64,000 nucleotides of DNA, from the NCBI RefSeq assembly GCF_003858395.1, contig NZ_QWEV01000005.1, positions 496,001-560,000 on the forward strand. Reading direction: 5' to 3'. Every line of letters begins with the position of its first letter. Within the stretch, counting starts at the first letter, position 1. This document shows positions 54,502 to 63,643 of the stretch, in pieces. Under the pieces are notes generated by a model that was not told the DNA's origin, searched no databases, and saw only the letters and a list, made by a program, of their open reading frames with translations. This stretch comes from Acidipila sp. EB88 (GTDB taxonomy: Bacteria; Acidobacteriota; Terriglobia; Terriglobales; Acidobacteriaceae). Both the position numbers and the translations under genes were made by a program.

Positions 54502-55845
54502 TCACCGGGCAAATGACCGCAGGCGCCGTTTGCGCGAGGCGAAAGGAGCGAACTCAAGGATCTTTGCCAGGCTGCTTGATGGGACCCGCACATGCGTAGG
54601 TGGCCGGTACACGCCGAAGCGCTTCTGCGCGAGTTCCCACTCGAGCGAGGCGTCCGGCAGGGATACGGGCGAGTCGCGCAGGGCATGCACGTAGCAGCGA
54701 TCAAGGTTGGGCGGCTGGTAGGCACGATCTCCCGCAAGCCGGGCTATGAGGCTGGGGTGCAGCAGGGCTCCGTTCGCAATCTCGCGACGATGCGCCAGCG
54801 GCATCAGCTGCCAGTGGGAACCACGCTCGTCGATGTACCGGTGCGGCAGGAACTCCAGCACCCACCAGAATCCGCGCAGCGACTCGTGAAGGCGTGTAAA
54901 CGGTGGGGGCGACGCGTGGAGCACCTCGAGGTCAGGATGCCCGGGCGCGGGCTTCCCAAGAACCACGTCGCGCTTGCCATTGTCGGTCAGCAGGCCATCG
55001 CTTTGTGCTTCTTCCAGAATCCACTGGAACGCATCGAGAGCCGGAGCACTTTCGTCCTGCAAGTAGCTGCCGCCGACATCGGAGTGCACCCCGGCAAAAT
55101 GCGCCTGCACGATGTCCTGCCTGGTGCCCTGGGCGGCAAGCAGCGGCGTCTCTTCGGGTGGCAATGGGTCGCCCCAGGGGTTCTTCTGGAAATAGCAGCG
55201 GTGCTCATCAATCGAGATGGCATGCCTGCCTTTCCGGACCAGTGGGTTTTGCCCATCGAACAGCAGGCGCACCGGATTGTAAGCCCAGCCGATGGAGGAC
55301 ACGGTATCCCAAACGCCCACGAAGTGAATGGTGATCTCGCGCGAAAAAGTATCGCGAAAGGCCGCCGCGAGCGGGTCGGTGCCCAGCCGCTTCCTTCCGC
55401 GTGCGTAAGCTTTTCGGCTGGCATCCGAGAACATCTGCAGCAGGTAGGCCAGGTGCCCCTCGTTCCCGGGACAGAGAAGACCATACATACTGAGGGCACC
55501 CGTCAAAGCGCGCACGGTATACGCGCCCCGCGAAAAGCCGAAGAGGTAAACCCGGTCGCCCGCGGCATAGTTACGCATCAGGAACAGGTAAGCGTCCTGC
55601 AGGTTGGGGATAAAGCCCGCGGCCATGGTCAGGCCGGCGAGCTGGGAAAGCTTCTTTCCGACCCGGGTGCTGCGATGCGGAGAGCCCATCGTCCCGACGC
55701 CGGGATGGTAGTAGGTGACCTGCTCCCGGTTTTCCTTGAGGCAGGTGTAGAGCCGGACGACGTTGGAGTTCGTTTCGCAAAACTGATTGCCCGTGCCATC
55801 GCAGCAGATCACGATGTTTTTTCCGACTGCATTTTCGACGCTCAT
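54502..55845 (-). CDS. DUF2235 phospholipase-like hydrolase
   Basis: About 447 residues. NIVICCDGTGNQFCETNSNVVRLY at the start, VYLFGFSRGAYTVRALTG with the GxSxG-like nucleophile elbow (GFSRG), and VGVWDTVSSIGW are the hallmarks of DUF2235, an alpha/beta hydrolase group that includes Tle1-type phospholipase effectors of the type VI secretion system. No other secretion genes are nearby and there is no signal peptide, so a housekeeping hydrolase is equally likely. The ATG at 55845 follows GGAGGAAAGG. The frame is open to 56004 but that part is low-quality. It ends before the chain-length regulator gene. Confidence 0.85.
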   Translation of the reverse strand: MSVENAVGKNIVICCDGTGNQFCETNSNVVRLYTCLKENREQVTYYHPGVGTMGSPHRSTRVGKKLSQLAGLTMAAGFIPNLQDAYLFLMRNYAAGDRVYLFGFSRGAYTVRALTGALSMYGLLCPGNEGHLAYLLQMFSDASRKAYARGRKRLGTDPLAAAFRDTFSREITIHFVGVWDTVSSIGWAYNPVRLLFDGQNPLVRKGRHAISIDEHRCYFQKNPWGDPLPPEETPLLAAQGTRQDIVQAHFAGVHSDVGGSYLQDESAPALDAFQWILEEAQSDGLLTDNGKRDVVLGKPAPGHPDLEVLHASPPPFTRLHESLRGFWWVLEFLPHRYIDERGSHWQLMPLAHRREIANGALLHPSLIARLAGDRAYQPPNLDRCYVHALRDSPVSLPDASLEWELAQKRFGVYRPPTHVRVPSSSLAKILEFAPFASRKRRLRSFAR

Positions 55846-56078
55846 GGATGCCGCCTTTCCTCCATTGAAGTGGCGTGGCGCTCGCGCCCACAGGGACACG
55901 CACGGTTGAAAGCAGGCTCGGCGAGCGACGAGCCTGGTCCGTCGGACAAGCGATATGGGGGAGGTACCAGGAGCCGGGGGGGCGCCTCGGGGAGCCTGGC
56001 TCACTCCGTGTCTTCAACGGAGGTGGTCAGCGCCAGGTCGACGAGCCTGCGATGGGGACCGCGTTTCTGGTGCACGCT

Positions 56079-57665
56079 TCAACTCCCTGCAATCAGCTTG
56101 AGCGCAGCGAGGGAAGGCTGGAAGAAGTATTCGCCGCCCCTGGTGGAAACGAAGTGCTGCAACTCAATCGACTGCGGCGCTGCGCCCGCTTTGAATGGAC
56201 ACACCAGGGGCGCGGGCGAGACCTGCGACATCACCGGGTCGACGCCATCGCCGGGCTGGGGGAAGTCGGGGTTGTTGACCCACGCATTCTGAACGAATTC
56301 AAACTGTGCAGCAATGCTCTTCTGGTAGGCGAGAAAAAGCAGGCCACGCTGTTCGCCGTCCTCGTGGAAGGTGTCGCCCAGGCTGCCGTTTTCAGGGATG
56401 GGCACTTCTGGTCCATACGGAATGCCGCGGCGGATCAGGCGGTGCGTCTGGGTCGCGCTTTCATGCAGGGCGCTGTTCGGATCGACGGCTCCCGCGCTGG
56501 TCAGAAACTGCTCGTCCCGCGGGTATGCCTTGCGCACGTGGCCCGAGCGCGGCACAAGGCTCCCGGACAGATCCTCCCCATACTCGAAGTCGTTGATGTG
56601 CTCGGGCGACAGCAGCGCAGGGTTCGACCTGGATGGGTCGCCCAGCGCCGTGCCTGGGCTGCCGCTCACAGGGTCAGACAGCGCCTCCATGGGGCAGCCG
56701 CTACGAAAGCGTCCGACGATCTTGGCGCCGAGCACCTCGGGATCGATTGCCAAGGTCCTGGCGGTCGCGCCAACGCTGTTGCGAAAGCCGGCAACATCCT
56801 GTGCCAGTTTGCGGAAGACCAGGAACGATCCATTGCGCGTCCAGGCAGGTCCCCCGCTGCTCACGGGTCCAGGGTCAGGGTTCGGCCCGTCCCAGGTGCC
56901 CGCCGGACGCTCGGCGATCTGCGTGGGGTACCCGAGCACAAACTCTCCAGGCCAGAGCAGATCCTGCCCCGGGATGCCCTGCGCGGTAGTTTGCGGCGGA
57001 GGCGTGTGCGTCGAGGGGGTAAAGCCGCGTATCCCCGGCTGCGAGATGCCATCTTTGAAGCCGAAATGCTCGTTGCCGGAACCACTCACCGGGTTCTCGC
57101 CACACTCGTCGTGACACAGCGTCATGCCACTGCCCGGCAGCGTCGCCAGCAGTGTGGCAACATTGGCTTCCAGCGTGGCCGCAACGTCGGCGGCAAGCAT
57201 GACCAGCAGGTGCAAGTGTTCGCGGTCCTGCGCCCATTGCTCCCATTGCGCCGGAGCGTTGCCATCCAGATCGCCGATGATAGCGGCACGGGCGCTCATG
57301 CCTTGCCGGAAGTCTTCGGGAAGCTGTGCCACGTCCGCTGCCTGCAGTTTCACCAGCCCCGGATAGTTGAATGCGATGTTGAGCCATGCGGCCACCGGCA
57401 TGTTCTCTTCCCTGCCCTGCTGCCTGCGGCGCTCGGCTTTGTACTCTTCGTTGAACGCCTTGACCGCAGGCGTGAACGAAACCTGCCCTTTCGCGACAAG
57501 GTCACGCAGCCATCGTCTGGCGGAGTCTGCGTCGTGAATACTGAGAAACAGAAAACGCTGGTGATCCTTGTTGAAGCCGGCCAGGATGTTTCCCTGGATC
57601 TCTGGGAGTTCCAGGTTCGGAGTGTCGGAGAGGGTCCCGACGGGCGCGACAGACGCAGCGGCCAT
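56079..57665 (-). CDS. DyP-type heme peroxidase
   Basis: 528 residues. The GxxDG motif is GFKDGISQPGI (about 205-215), and the heme-ligand region is THRLIRRGIPYGP with the proximal His. LPEIQGNILAGFNKDHQ at the N-terminus and GLLFLAYQKSIAAQFEFVQNAWVNN at the C-terminus are typical of the class of DyP peroxidases with long insertions. They oxidise dyes, lignin-like phenolics or porphyrins with hydrogen peroxide. No Tat or Sec signal is seen, so the protein is likely cytoplasmic or encapsulated; no encapsulin gene is adjacent. The ATG at 57665 follows GAAAGG; a TTG at 57680 would add five residues. Confidence 0.92.
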   Translation of the reverse strand: MAAASVAPVGTLSDTPNLELPEIQGNILAGFNKDHQRFLFLSIHDADSARRWLRDLVAKGQVSFTPAVKAFNEEYKAERRRQQGREENMPVAAWLNIAFNYPGLVKLQAADVAQLPEDFRQGMSARAAIIGDLDGNAPAQWEQWAQDREHLHLLVMLAADVAATLEANVATLLATLPGSGMTLCHDECGENPVSGSGNEHFGFKDGISQPGIRGFTPSTHTPPPQTTAQGIPGQDLLWPGEFVLGYPTQIAERPAGTWDGPNPDPGPVSSGGPAWTRNGSFLVFRKLAQDVAGFRNSVGATARTLAIDPEVLGAKIVGRFRSGCPMEALSDPVSGSPGTALGDPSRSNPALLSPEHINDFEYGEDLSGSLVPRSGHVRKAYPRDEQFLTSAGAVDPNSALHESATQTHRLIRRGIPYGPEVPIPENGSLGDTFHEDGEQRGLLFLAYQKSIAAQFEFVQNAWVNNPDFPQPGDGVDPVMSQVSPAPLVCPFKAGAAPQSIELQHFVSTRGGEYFFQPSLAALKLIAGS

Positions 57666-58117
57666 GGCAAAACCTTTCAAGCGGAGATAGGTACCTTACT
57701 TACACAAGCGCCAGTGAGGGGGAGAAGGTGCCAGCCGCAGGGATGGCGGCACGCGGCGTACCGGCCGGGCTGCTGGTTTGCAGTCTGGCCGGACGCAACA
57801 TTGTTCCGGCGTACGTGTTTCACAGTCTGGAGGAATCACTCAAGGCCTGCTCCGGCTGTGCCTCGTCAGGAAACAGAAGCGCCCGCGGCCAGGATGGCTT
57901 CCGAGTAGCAACCACAGCACGACCTTCTATCTCGCAGTTACTTTCGAGTGTTGCGGGATTTCGCGGCAAATGCCCTGAAATGTAACAGTTGCTTTGCGGC
58001 GTTGAGATCAAAGTCCGGCGGCATCTATCTCTTCCTGGTTTTCGAGTGATAGGCTGCGCACTGGACACGGAACGCAGTGGGGACGAGCTCCGAAGCTGCA
58101 CATGGATATCAGTGAAA
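57666..58117. other. Divergent intergenic region, no gene seen
   Basis: 452 bases between the DyP gene and the SGNH-like gene, with no protein-like frame. I found no convincing promoter or hairpin, though both promoters must be here. Confidence 0.45.
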
Positions 58118-59182
58118 ATGAGCAAGAATCGAAGCGTCATGACTGCGGCATTCTGTGGAACGGCTTTTCTGACTTTGAATGGCTGCGGCTTTGTGAGGAT
58201 CCCCCTCGTGGTACCGCCCCAGCGCATCCTGTTTGTCGGAGACGGTTTTACCAGCGCCCAGTCCTCCCAGGTACAGCAGTTCAATAGTGGCGGCACGCAG
58301 AACGCGTCTACGGGCTCTTCGCTGGTCGTCGATGAGAACTACGGTCAAACCGGTGCGCGCGCTGAAGTGCCGTCTGGCCCGTGGGGCGGCGTCCCTGGTA
58401 TTTTCGCCGGACTCGCTGCAGAAGCGGGACTTAACTACGACGTGCATATCGAAGCGATCGCAAGCTCCACGCTGGCCGCCAACTACGCGGCCGCACATTC
58501 AGTGGTCAACCAGTCCAAGTGGGACTCGGTAGTGCTGCAGGAGAACTACGCCAACCTGATCCCGGCGCAGCCTTTCCTTCCAACGTACGCCGGCAGCCCA
58601 GGCTCCTTCTGCGACAGCGTGCAGACAATCGAACAGGGTGTGCACGCGGCAGCACCCAAAGCCAGCGTCTACCTCTTTGAACCGTGGCCCAGTCTTGCGA
58701 CAGCTTTGTCGGTGAGCGGGCCGCCCGACTCCACCGCGTCGGCGAACACCCTTACCGCTACCCTCGGCAACATCGGTGTCCAGTATCACGATGTCTATTA
58801 CCGCGCAGCGGAGCTGGACGGGAACATCACCGCTGTCGCTCCTGTTGGAGAAGCGTGGGTGCGAGCGGTTGCCGCAAGCACAGGGATGGCAACACAACTC
58901 TGGTCCGGACCGCAGCCCCTGGAAACACCGGACAACAATGCGCAGGATTACGTGTATGCAAGTACGCTTGGCGCCTATCTGAGCGGCCTTGTGCTCTTTC
59001 AGCAGATTACCGCTGTGGATGTCACCACGTTCGGTGGCACTGAGGTAGTCGCACAACAGCTTGGTATCTCTTCTGCCAACGCTATCCTGCTGCAGGAGTT
59101 AGCCCAGACGGCGATCAAGGGAGCGAGCTCAACCCAGATTGCAAACCCCTATCTGCCGAACGATCCCTGCAGCTACCGGTAG
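58118..59182 (+). CDS. SGNH-fold-like lipoprotein lacking the nucleophile
   Basis: 354 residues. A lipoprotein signal ends in LTLNGC, giving an acylated Cys at about residue 17. The next strand, RILFVGDGFTSAQS, sits where SGNH hydrolases have GDS, but the serine is replaced by Gly. Downstream, WDSVVLQENYANLI and the C-terminal NNAQDYVYASTLGAYLSG resemble the DUF4886-like SGNH group, with Tyr in place of the usual His. It is probably not an ordinary esterase; it may bind a carbohydrate or be a pseudoenzyme. Start at ATG 58118; ATG 58139 is an alternative. It precedes a genuine SGNH hydrolase gene. Confidence 0.66.
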   Translation: MSKNRSVMTAAFCGTAFLTLNGCGFVRIPLVVPPQRILFVGDGFTSAQSSQVQQFNSGGTQNASTGSSLVVDENYGQTGARAEVPSGPWGGVPGIFAGLAAEAGLNYDVHIEAIASSTLAANYAAAHSVVNQSKWDSVVLQENYANLIPAQPFLPTYAGSPGSFCDSVQTIEQGVHAAAPKASVYLFEPWPSLATALSVSGPPDSTASANTLTATLGNIGVQYHDVYYRAAELDGNITAVAPVGEAWVRAVAASTGMATQLWSGPQPLETPDNNAQDYVYASTLGAYLSGLVLFQQITAVDVTTFGGTEVVAQQLGISSANAILLQELAQTAIKGASSTQIANPYLPNDPCSYR

Positions 59183-59341
59183 GAGGGCGCACCTAAATCG
59201 TACAGGCCCGGCAAAGCTCTTGGGATTTCCACTCTTGACTTCGCAGTCTGCCGCGCCTGACAGTATCCGTGACGTCGCCTTAAGTTCGACACGCGATGTA
59301 TGTGAGCGTGCATGATCTTTCTGCGTGCGCACGGAGGCGGT

Positions 59342-60793
59342 ATGACGTTTGGCAACGACGCAGGTCTTGCCGATGGCCGCGCATACCTGCTTTGTTTGTG
59401 CGCCGCGCTTTCGAGACTTGCACGATCCACCACGTTGCGACTGCGTCGCTGCGCGGCTTGTCCCGTTCAGCCATCCGCAGGGCATCGCTGCACAGGGCGC
59501 GCGCGGACGGTAAGCAGGGGTGCTTTGTTCCTGCTTGCGCTCGGCCCCTCGTGGTGCCAGGCCCAAACAGCGCCCACACAATGGGTCGCCTCGTGGGCAG
59601 CCGCGCAGCAGACGCCGGAGCCGCGCAATGCCCTGGCCGCGCATGACTACCGCGACATGACCCTGCGCCAGATCGTGCATCTTTCCGCAGGTGGAGCTTC
59701 GCTTCGGCTCAAGCTCTCAAACGCCTTTGGAACGGCGCCGCTGCACCTCACCTCCGTTCACGTGGCGCAAGCCCGCTCTCCGGCAGACAGCGCCATCGTT
59801 CCAGCCACGGACGCTTCCCTGTTGTTCAGCGGCCAGGCTGACGTGACCATACCGGCGGGTGCAGAATACTGGTCGGACCCGGTTCCGTTCGCGGCTGCTC
59901 CCTCGTCCGACCTTGCCATCTCGATTCACTATGACGAGGCACCGTCCGCGCAGACCGGGCATCCCGGATCCCGTGCCACCTCGTACTACGTGCATGGAGA
60001 GCAAGCGGCACAGCCCTTTCTTGCATCCGCGATCCGGACGGAACACTGGTACCAGATCGCTGAGGTGGATGTGGCGACCGGCAGCCGGTCCCTGAGCGTT
60101 GTTGCTTTCGGCGACTCCATCACCGACGGGCACGGAGCCACAACCAACGCGAACGACCGCTGGCCGGATGTGCTTGCGAGCAGGCTGCAGGGCGCGCCGG
60201 AAACAGAGCACGTGGGTGTTGTCAACGTCGGGATTGGTGGCAACCGGGTGCTGCTGGACGATCTTGGTCCGAACGCACTGGCCCGCTTTGATCGCGATGT
60301 GCTTGCCCGCTCGGGTGCTGCTGTCGTGATCGTCCTCGAAGGCATCAACGATCTAGGAACCCTGACCGCGCACGGCGAGGCGAGCGCTGCCCAGCACGCC
60401 ACGCTTGTAAGGAATCTGCTGGGCGCTTATCAACAGATGATCGATCGCGCCCACGCCCACGGTATCGCGGTGATCGGCGGCACGATCCTTCCCGATGGGA
60501 ACTCGAACTACTATCACCCCGATGCGCAGAGCGAGAGCGATCGCACGACGATCAACCAATGGATTCGCACACCCGGGCACTTCGATGAGGTTGCCGATTT
60601 CGATCACGCTGTCGCCGACCCTGCGCACCCGGGTCAGCTGTTGCCCGCGTTTGACTCCGGCGATCACCTGCATCCCTCTCCGGCCGGCTACCAAGCGATG
60701 GCGCAATGCGTACCCGTGGACAGAATGATTTCCCCTCATGCGAGCCTGATTCCCTCGGCCCGCGGCAATCGCCGTTCCAAGTCAGGAGACTAA
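59342..60793 (+). CDS. Secreted SGNH/GDSL hydrolase
   Basis: About 483 residues. All four SGNH blocks are present: GDSITDG, GGN in GIGGNRV, GIND in LEGINDLG and DHLHPS. An N-terminal jelly-roll-like domain (about 95-240) precedes them, starting QWVASWAAAQQTPEPRN, as in secreted carbohydrate-ester hydrolases. A hydrophobic stretch GALFLLALGPSWCQAQ marks a signal region, but it lies about 60 residues from the ATG I chose. That ATG has GGAGG nearby. The N-terminus is therefore uncertain. It may deacetylate xylan or pectin, matching the following alpha-glucuronidase. Confidence 0.85.
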   Translation: MTFGNDAGLADGRAYLLCLCAALSRLARSTTLRLRRCAACPVQPSAGHRCTGRARTVSRGALFLLALGPSWCQAQTAPTQWVASWAAAQQTPEPRNALAAHDYRDMTLRQIVHLSAGGASLRLKLSNAFGTAPLHLTSVHVAQARSPADSAIVPATDASLLFSGQADVTIPAGAEYWSDPVPFAAAPSSDLAISIHYDEAPSAQTGHPGSRATSYYVHGEQAAQPFLASAIRTEHWYQIAEVDVATGSRSLSVVAFGDSITDGHGATTNANDRWPDVLASRLQGAPETEHVGVVNVGIGGNRVLLDDLGPNALARFDRDVLARSGAAVVIVLEGINDLGTLTAHGEASAAQHATLVRNLLGAYQQMIDRAHAHGIAVIGGTILPDGNSNYYHPDAQSESDRTTINQWIRTPGHFDEVADFDHAVADPAHPGQLLPAFDSGDHLHPSPAGYQAMAQCVPVDRMISPHASLIPSARGNRRSKSGD

Positions 60794-60850
60794 GTCATCG
60801 CCATTGATCGACTGAAACAATGCCAGCTGACGGCACGCAAAGGCAAGGCG

Positions 60851-63364
60851 ATGCTCCGGGCAGCCATTTGCGTTCTGTTGCTGGCTGGCTCGCACTCGGC
60901 GGGCGCAGAAGATGGCTCGGCCGGCTGGCTGCGTTATGCACCACTTACCGGCGCGAGCCGCGCGGCGTGCCAGCACCTGCCAACCAGATTGGTAGTGCTC
61001 GGCGGCGAGCAGCCCACCATTGCCAGGGCGGCGCAGGAGCTGCAGCAGGGCCTCGCAGGCATGTGCGGCATTACGCTGCAAGTGGTGGTTGCACCGGGTA
61101 GCCGTCCGGCCTTTGTTCTCGGGACCATCGGCGACCTCAAGTCAGCGAAGCTATTTGCAACCACACCGGCGTTGCCCGGCGCAGAGGGCTTTACCCTGGC
61201 GCCGTCTGACGGGGGCTACCTGATTGCAGGCGCGGATGCGCGTGGCGTGCTGTACGGGAGCTTCGCTATGCTGCGCATGCTTGCCATGGGCGAGCGCATA
61301 CGCGTCGCTCGCAGTGAGACACCAGCGGCGCAGGTTCGATGGACCAATGAATGGGACAACCTCGATGGGTCGATTGAGCGCGGCTACGCGGGACGCTCCA
61401 TCTTTTTCGAGAACGGCCGGGTGCGGTCCGATCTTGGTCGCGTGGGCTTTTACGGCCGCCTGCTTTCGTCGGTAGGGATCAACGGCATCACGATCAACAA
61501 CGTCAACGCAGATGTACGCATGCTCACGCCGGAGATTGTGGACGGTGTGGCGCGCATCGCAGCAGAGCTGCGCCCCTTTGGTGTTCGCGTGTCCCTGGCA
61601 GTGGACTTCTCAAGCCCGAAAGCAATCGGCGGGCTCGATACCTTTGATCCCTTGGACCCTGCTGTTGCACGCTGGTGGGCCGAGCAGATCGAAGCACTGT
61701 ACCGAAAGATTCCTGATTTTGCGGGCTTCACCGTGAAGGCTGACTCCGAGGGGAAGCCCGGTCCATCGCAGTATGGGCGAACGCCCGCACAAGCAGCCAA
61801 CATGCTCGCCGCAGCGCTCAAGCCTCACGGCGGCGTGGTGCTGTATCGCGCATTCGTTTACAACCATCACCTTGACTGGAACGACCTGAAGGCGGACCGG
61901 GCACGGGCCGCGTACGACATCTTTCACCCGCTCGACGGCACCTTTGCCGACAACGTGATTCTGCAGATCAAGAACGGCCCGATCGACTTCCAGGTACGCG
62001 AACCCGTATCTCCACTCTTTGCCGGACTGCGAAAAACAGACGAGGCGATCGAGCTTGAGGTGTCGCAGGAATACACGGGACAGCAGCGTCACCTTGTGTA
62101 TCTTGTGCCGCAATGGAAGACGTACCTGGACACCGATATGCGGGTAGATGGGCACAGCGCACCACTACAGTCCATTGTGGAGGGACAGTTGTTTCACCGG
62201 CCGGTGGGCGGCTTCATCGGCGTTGCCAATGTTGGGCTGGATACGAACTGGATGGCGCATCCACTCGCGATGGCCAACCTGTATGGCTTCGGCCGGCTCG
62301 CGTGGAACCCCGGCCTGAGCTCCGAGCGCATCGTGGATGAATGGACCCGACAGTCGTTTGGCAACAAGCCGCTTGTGGATCATGTGATTGAAGACATGCA
62401 GCTTCGCTCCTGGTCCATCTACGAGAACTACACGGGACCGCTCGGCCTCGGCACACTGGTAGACATCATTGGGCCACACTTCGGCCCGGGACCTGCGTCT
62501 GCAGAACACAACGGGTGGGGCCAGTGGCTGCGCGCCGATGCGCAGGGCATCGGCATGGATCGTACAGTGGCGACGGGGACCGGCTACACGGGGCAGTATC
62601 CGCGGGAGCTTGCGGCACAGTATGAAGATATCGCGCAATGCCCCGAGCCCCTGCTGCTGTTTATGCACCACGTGCCTTACACCTACCGGCTCCACTCGGG
62701 CGAGAGCGTGGTGCAGCACGTGTACGACACGCACTATGACGGAGCAGAACAGGCGATGCAGCTTGTGTCGGAGTGGCAATCCCTCGCGCGCCACATCGAT
62801 GCCGAGCGCTACAGCAAGGTGCTGGCGCTGCAGCGTGGACAGGCAGGGTTCGCCATTGTTTGGCGCGACACGATCACGAACTGGTTCGCACAGCAGTCTG
62901 GCGTCGCAGACGCGCAAGGCCGCGTTGGGCATCTGCCGGATCGGATCGAAGCAGAATCCATGCAGCTGCACGGGTACCAGGTCCATGCCGCCACACCTTC
63001 AGAGATGGCCAGCGGCGGCAACGCAGTTACCTGCGCTACGACCCGTTGCACGGCCAGCACGGTTTTGGACCGGCCCGCGGGCTGGTATCGCCTCTCGGTT
63101 GGTTATTACGACTACCATGACGGCGCTTCCCGGTTCACGCTGACGCTCAACGGAAACAGCGTGGGCCAGTGGTCAGCCGATGATGATCTCCCAATGAACA
63201 ACATGAGCGGCACGACCGCAACGCGCTGGACGCACTGGATGCCGCTTGCGCTGAGTCCCGGAGACACGTTGCAACTGACTGCTACGCCGCAGGGTGGTGA
63301 ACCAGCCCCGGTGGACTACCTGGAGCTCACACCGGTCGCGACGCCGGCACACAGGACGCACTGA
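60851..63364 (+). CDS. aguA: Secreted GH67 alpha-glucuronidase
   Basis: 837 residues. It removes (4-O-methyl)glucuronic acid side groups from xylo-oligosaccharides. A signal peptide (LRAAICVLLLAGSHSAGA) leads into the GH67 domains. The acid/base is placed at E300 (VKADSEGKPGP), and the paired carboxylates at D379 (NGPIDFQVREP) and E407 (SQEYTGQQRH). The D-to-E spacing of 28 is that of the family. A C-terminal extension from about residue 695 (IEAESMQLHGYQV) resembles a carbohydrate-binding module. It follows the SGNH hydrolase by about 60 bases and is likely in the same xylan-degradation unit. Confidence 0.94.
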   Translation: MLRAAICVLLLAGSHSAGAEDGSAGWLRYAPLTGASRAACQHLPTRLVVLGGEQPTIARAAQELQQGLAGMCGITLQVVVAPGSRPAFVLGTIGDLKSAKLFATTPALPGAEGFTLAPSDGGYLIAGADARGVLYGSFAMLRMLAMGERIRVARSETPAAQVRWTNEWDNLDGSIERGYAGRSIFFENGRVRSDLGRVGFYGRLLSSVGINGITINNVNADVRMLTPEIVDGVARIAAELRPFGVRVSLAVDFSSPKAIGGLDTFDPLDPAVARWWAEQIEALYRKIPDFAGFTVKADSEGKPGPSQYGRTPAQAANMLAAALKPHGGVVLYRAFVYNHHLDWNDLKADRARAAYDIFHPLDGTFADNVILQIKNGPIDFQVREPVSPLFAGLRKTDEAIELEVSQEYTGQQRHLVYLVPQWKTYLDTDMRVDGHSAPLQSIVEGQLFHRPVGGFIGVANVGLDTNWMAHPLAMANLYGFGRLAWNPGLSSERIVDEWTRQSFGNKPLVDHVIEDMQLRSWSIYENYTGPLGLGTLVDIIGPHFGPGPASAEHNGWGQWLRADAQGIGMDRTVATGTGYTGQYPRELAAQYEDIAQCPEPLLLFMHHVPYTYRLHSGESVVQHVYDTHYDGAEQAMQLVSEWQSLARHIDAERYSKVLALQRGQAGFAIVWRDTITNWFAQQSGVADAQGRVGHLPDRIEAESMQLHGYQVHAATPSEMASGGNAVTCATTRCTASTVLDRPAGWYRLSVGYYDYHDGASRFTLTLNGNSVGQWSADDDLPMNNMSGTTATRWTHWMPLALSPGDTLQLTATPQGGEPAPVDYLELTPVATPAHRTH

Positions 63365-63643
63365 CACTTCTTTTTGCGCCACAGCAGGCATGGTGGACCA
63401 TAGGGGGCAGCTTGCCGGTTCTTTCCTGCTGGCTTGCCGCGCGGAGGGCATGTCCGTCTCTCCCGTGCTTACCCACGCGACCAACAAAGTAAATGCACAG
63501 CGTGTGCGCTTCCCTGCCGAATTTGCCATCTACTGAGTCAACCGGTGCGGCTGTCAGCGCCGTCTCGTGTCGCCAGGTGAAATCGGTTTCCGCGGGTCTC
63601 GCGTTGGAGCTTTGCACCCTCGGCCGCAATAAGGAGCCACATC

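Noticed and set aside
54502..55845. Type VI secretion effector
   Set aside because: No VgrG, Hcp or immunity gene is nearby, so only the DUF2235 hydrolase label is supported.
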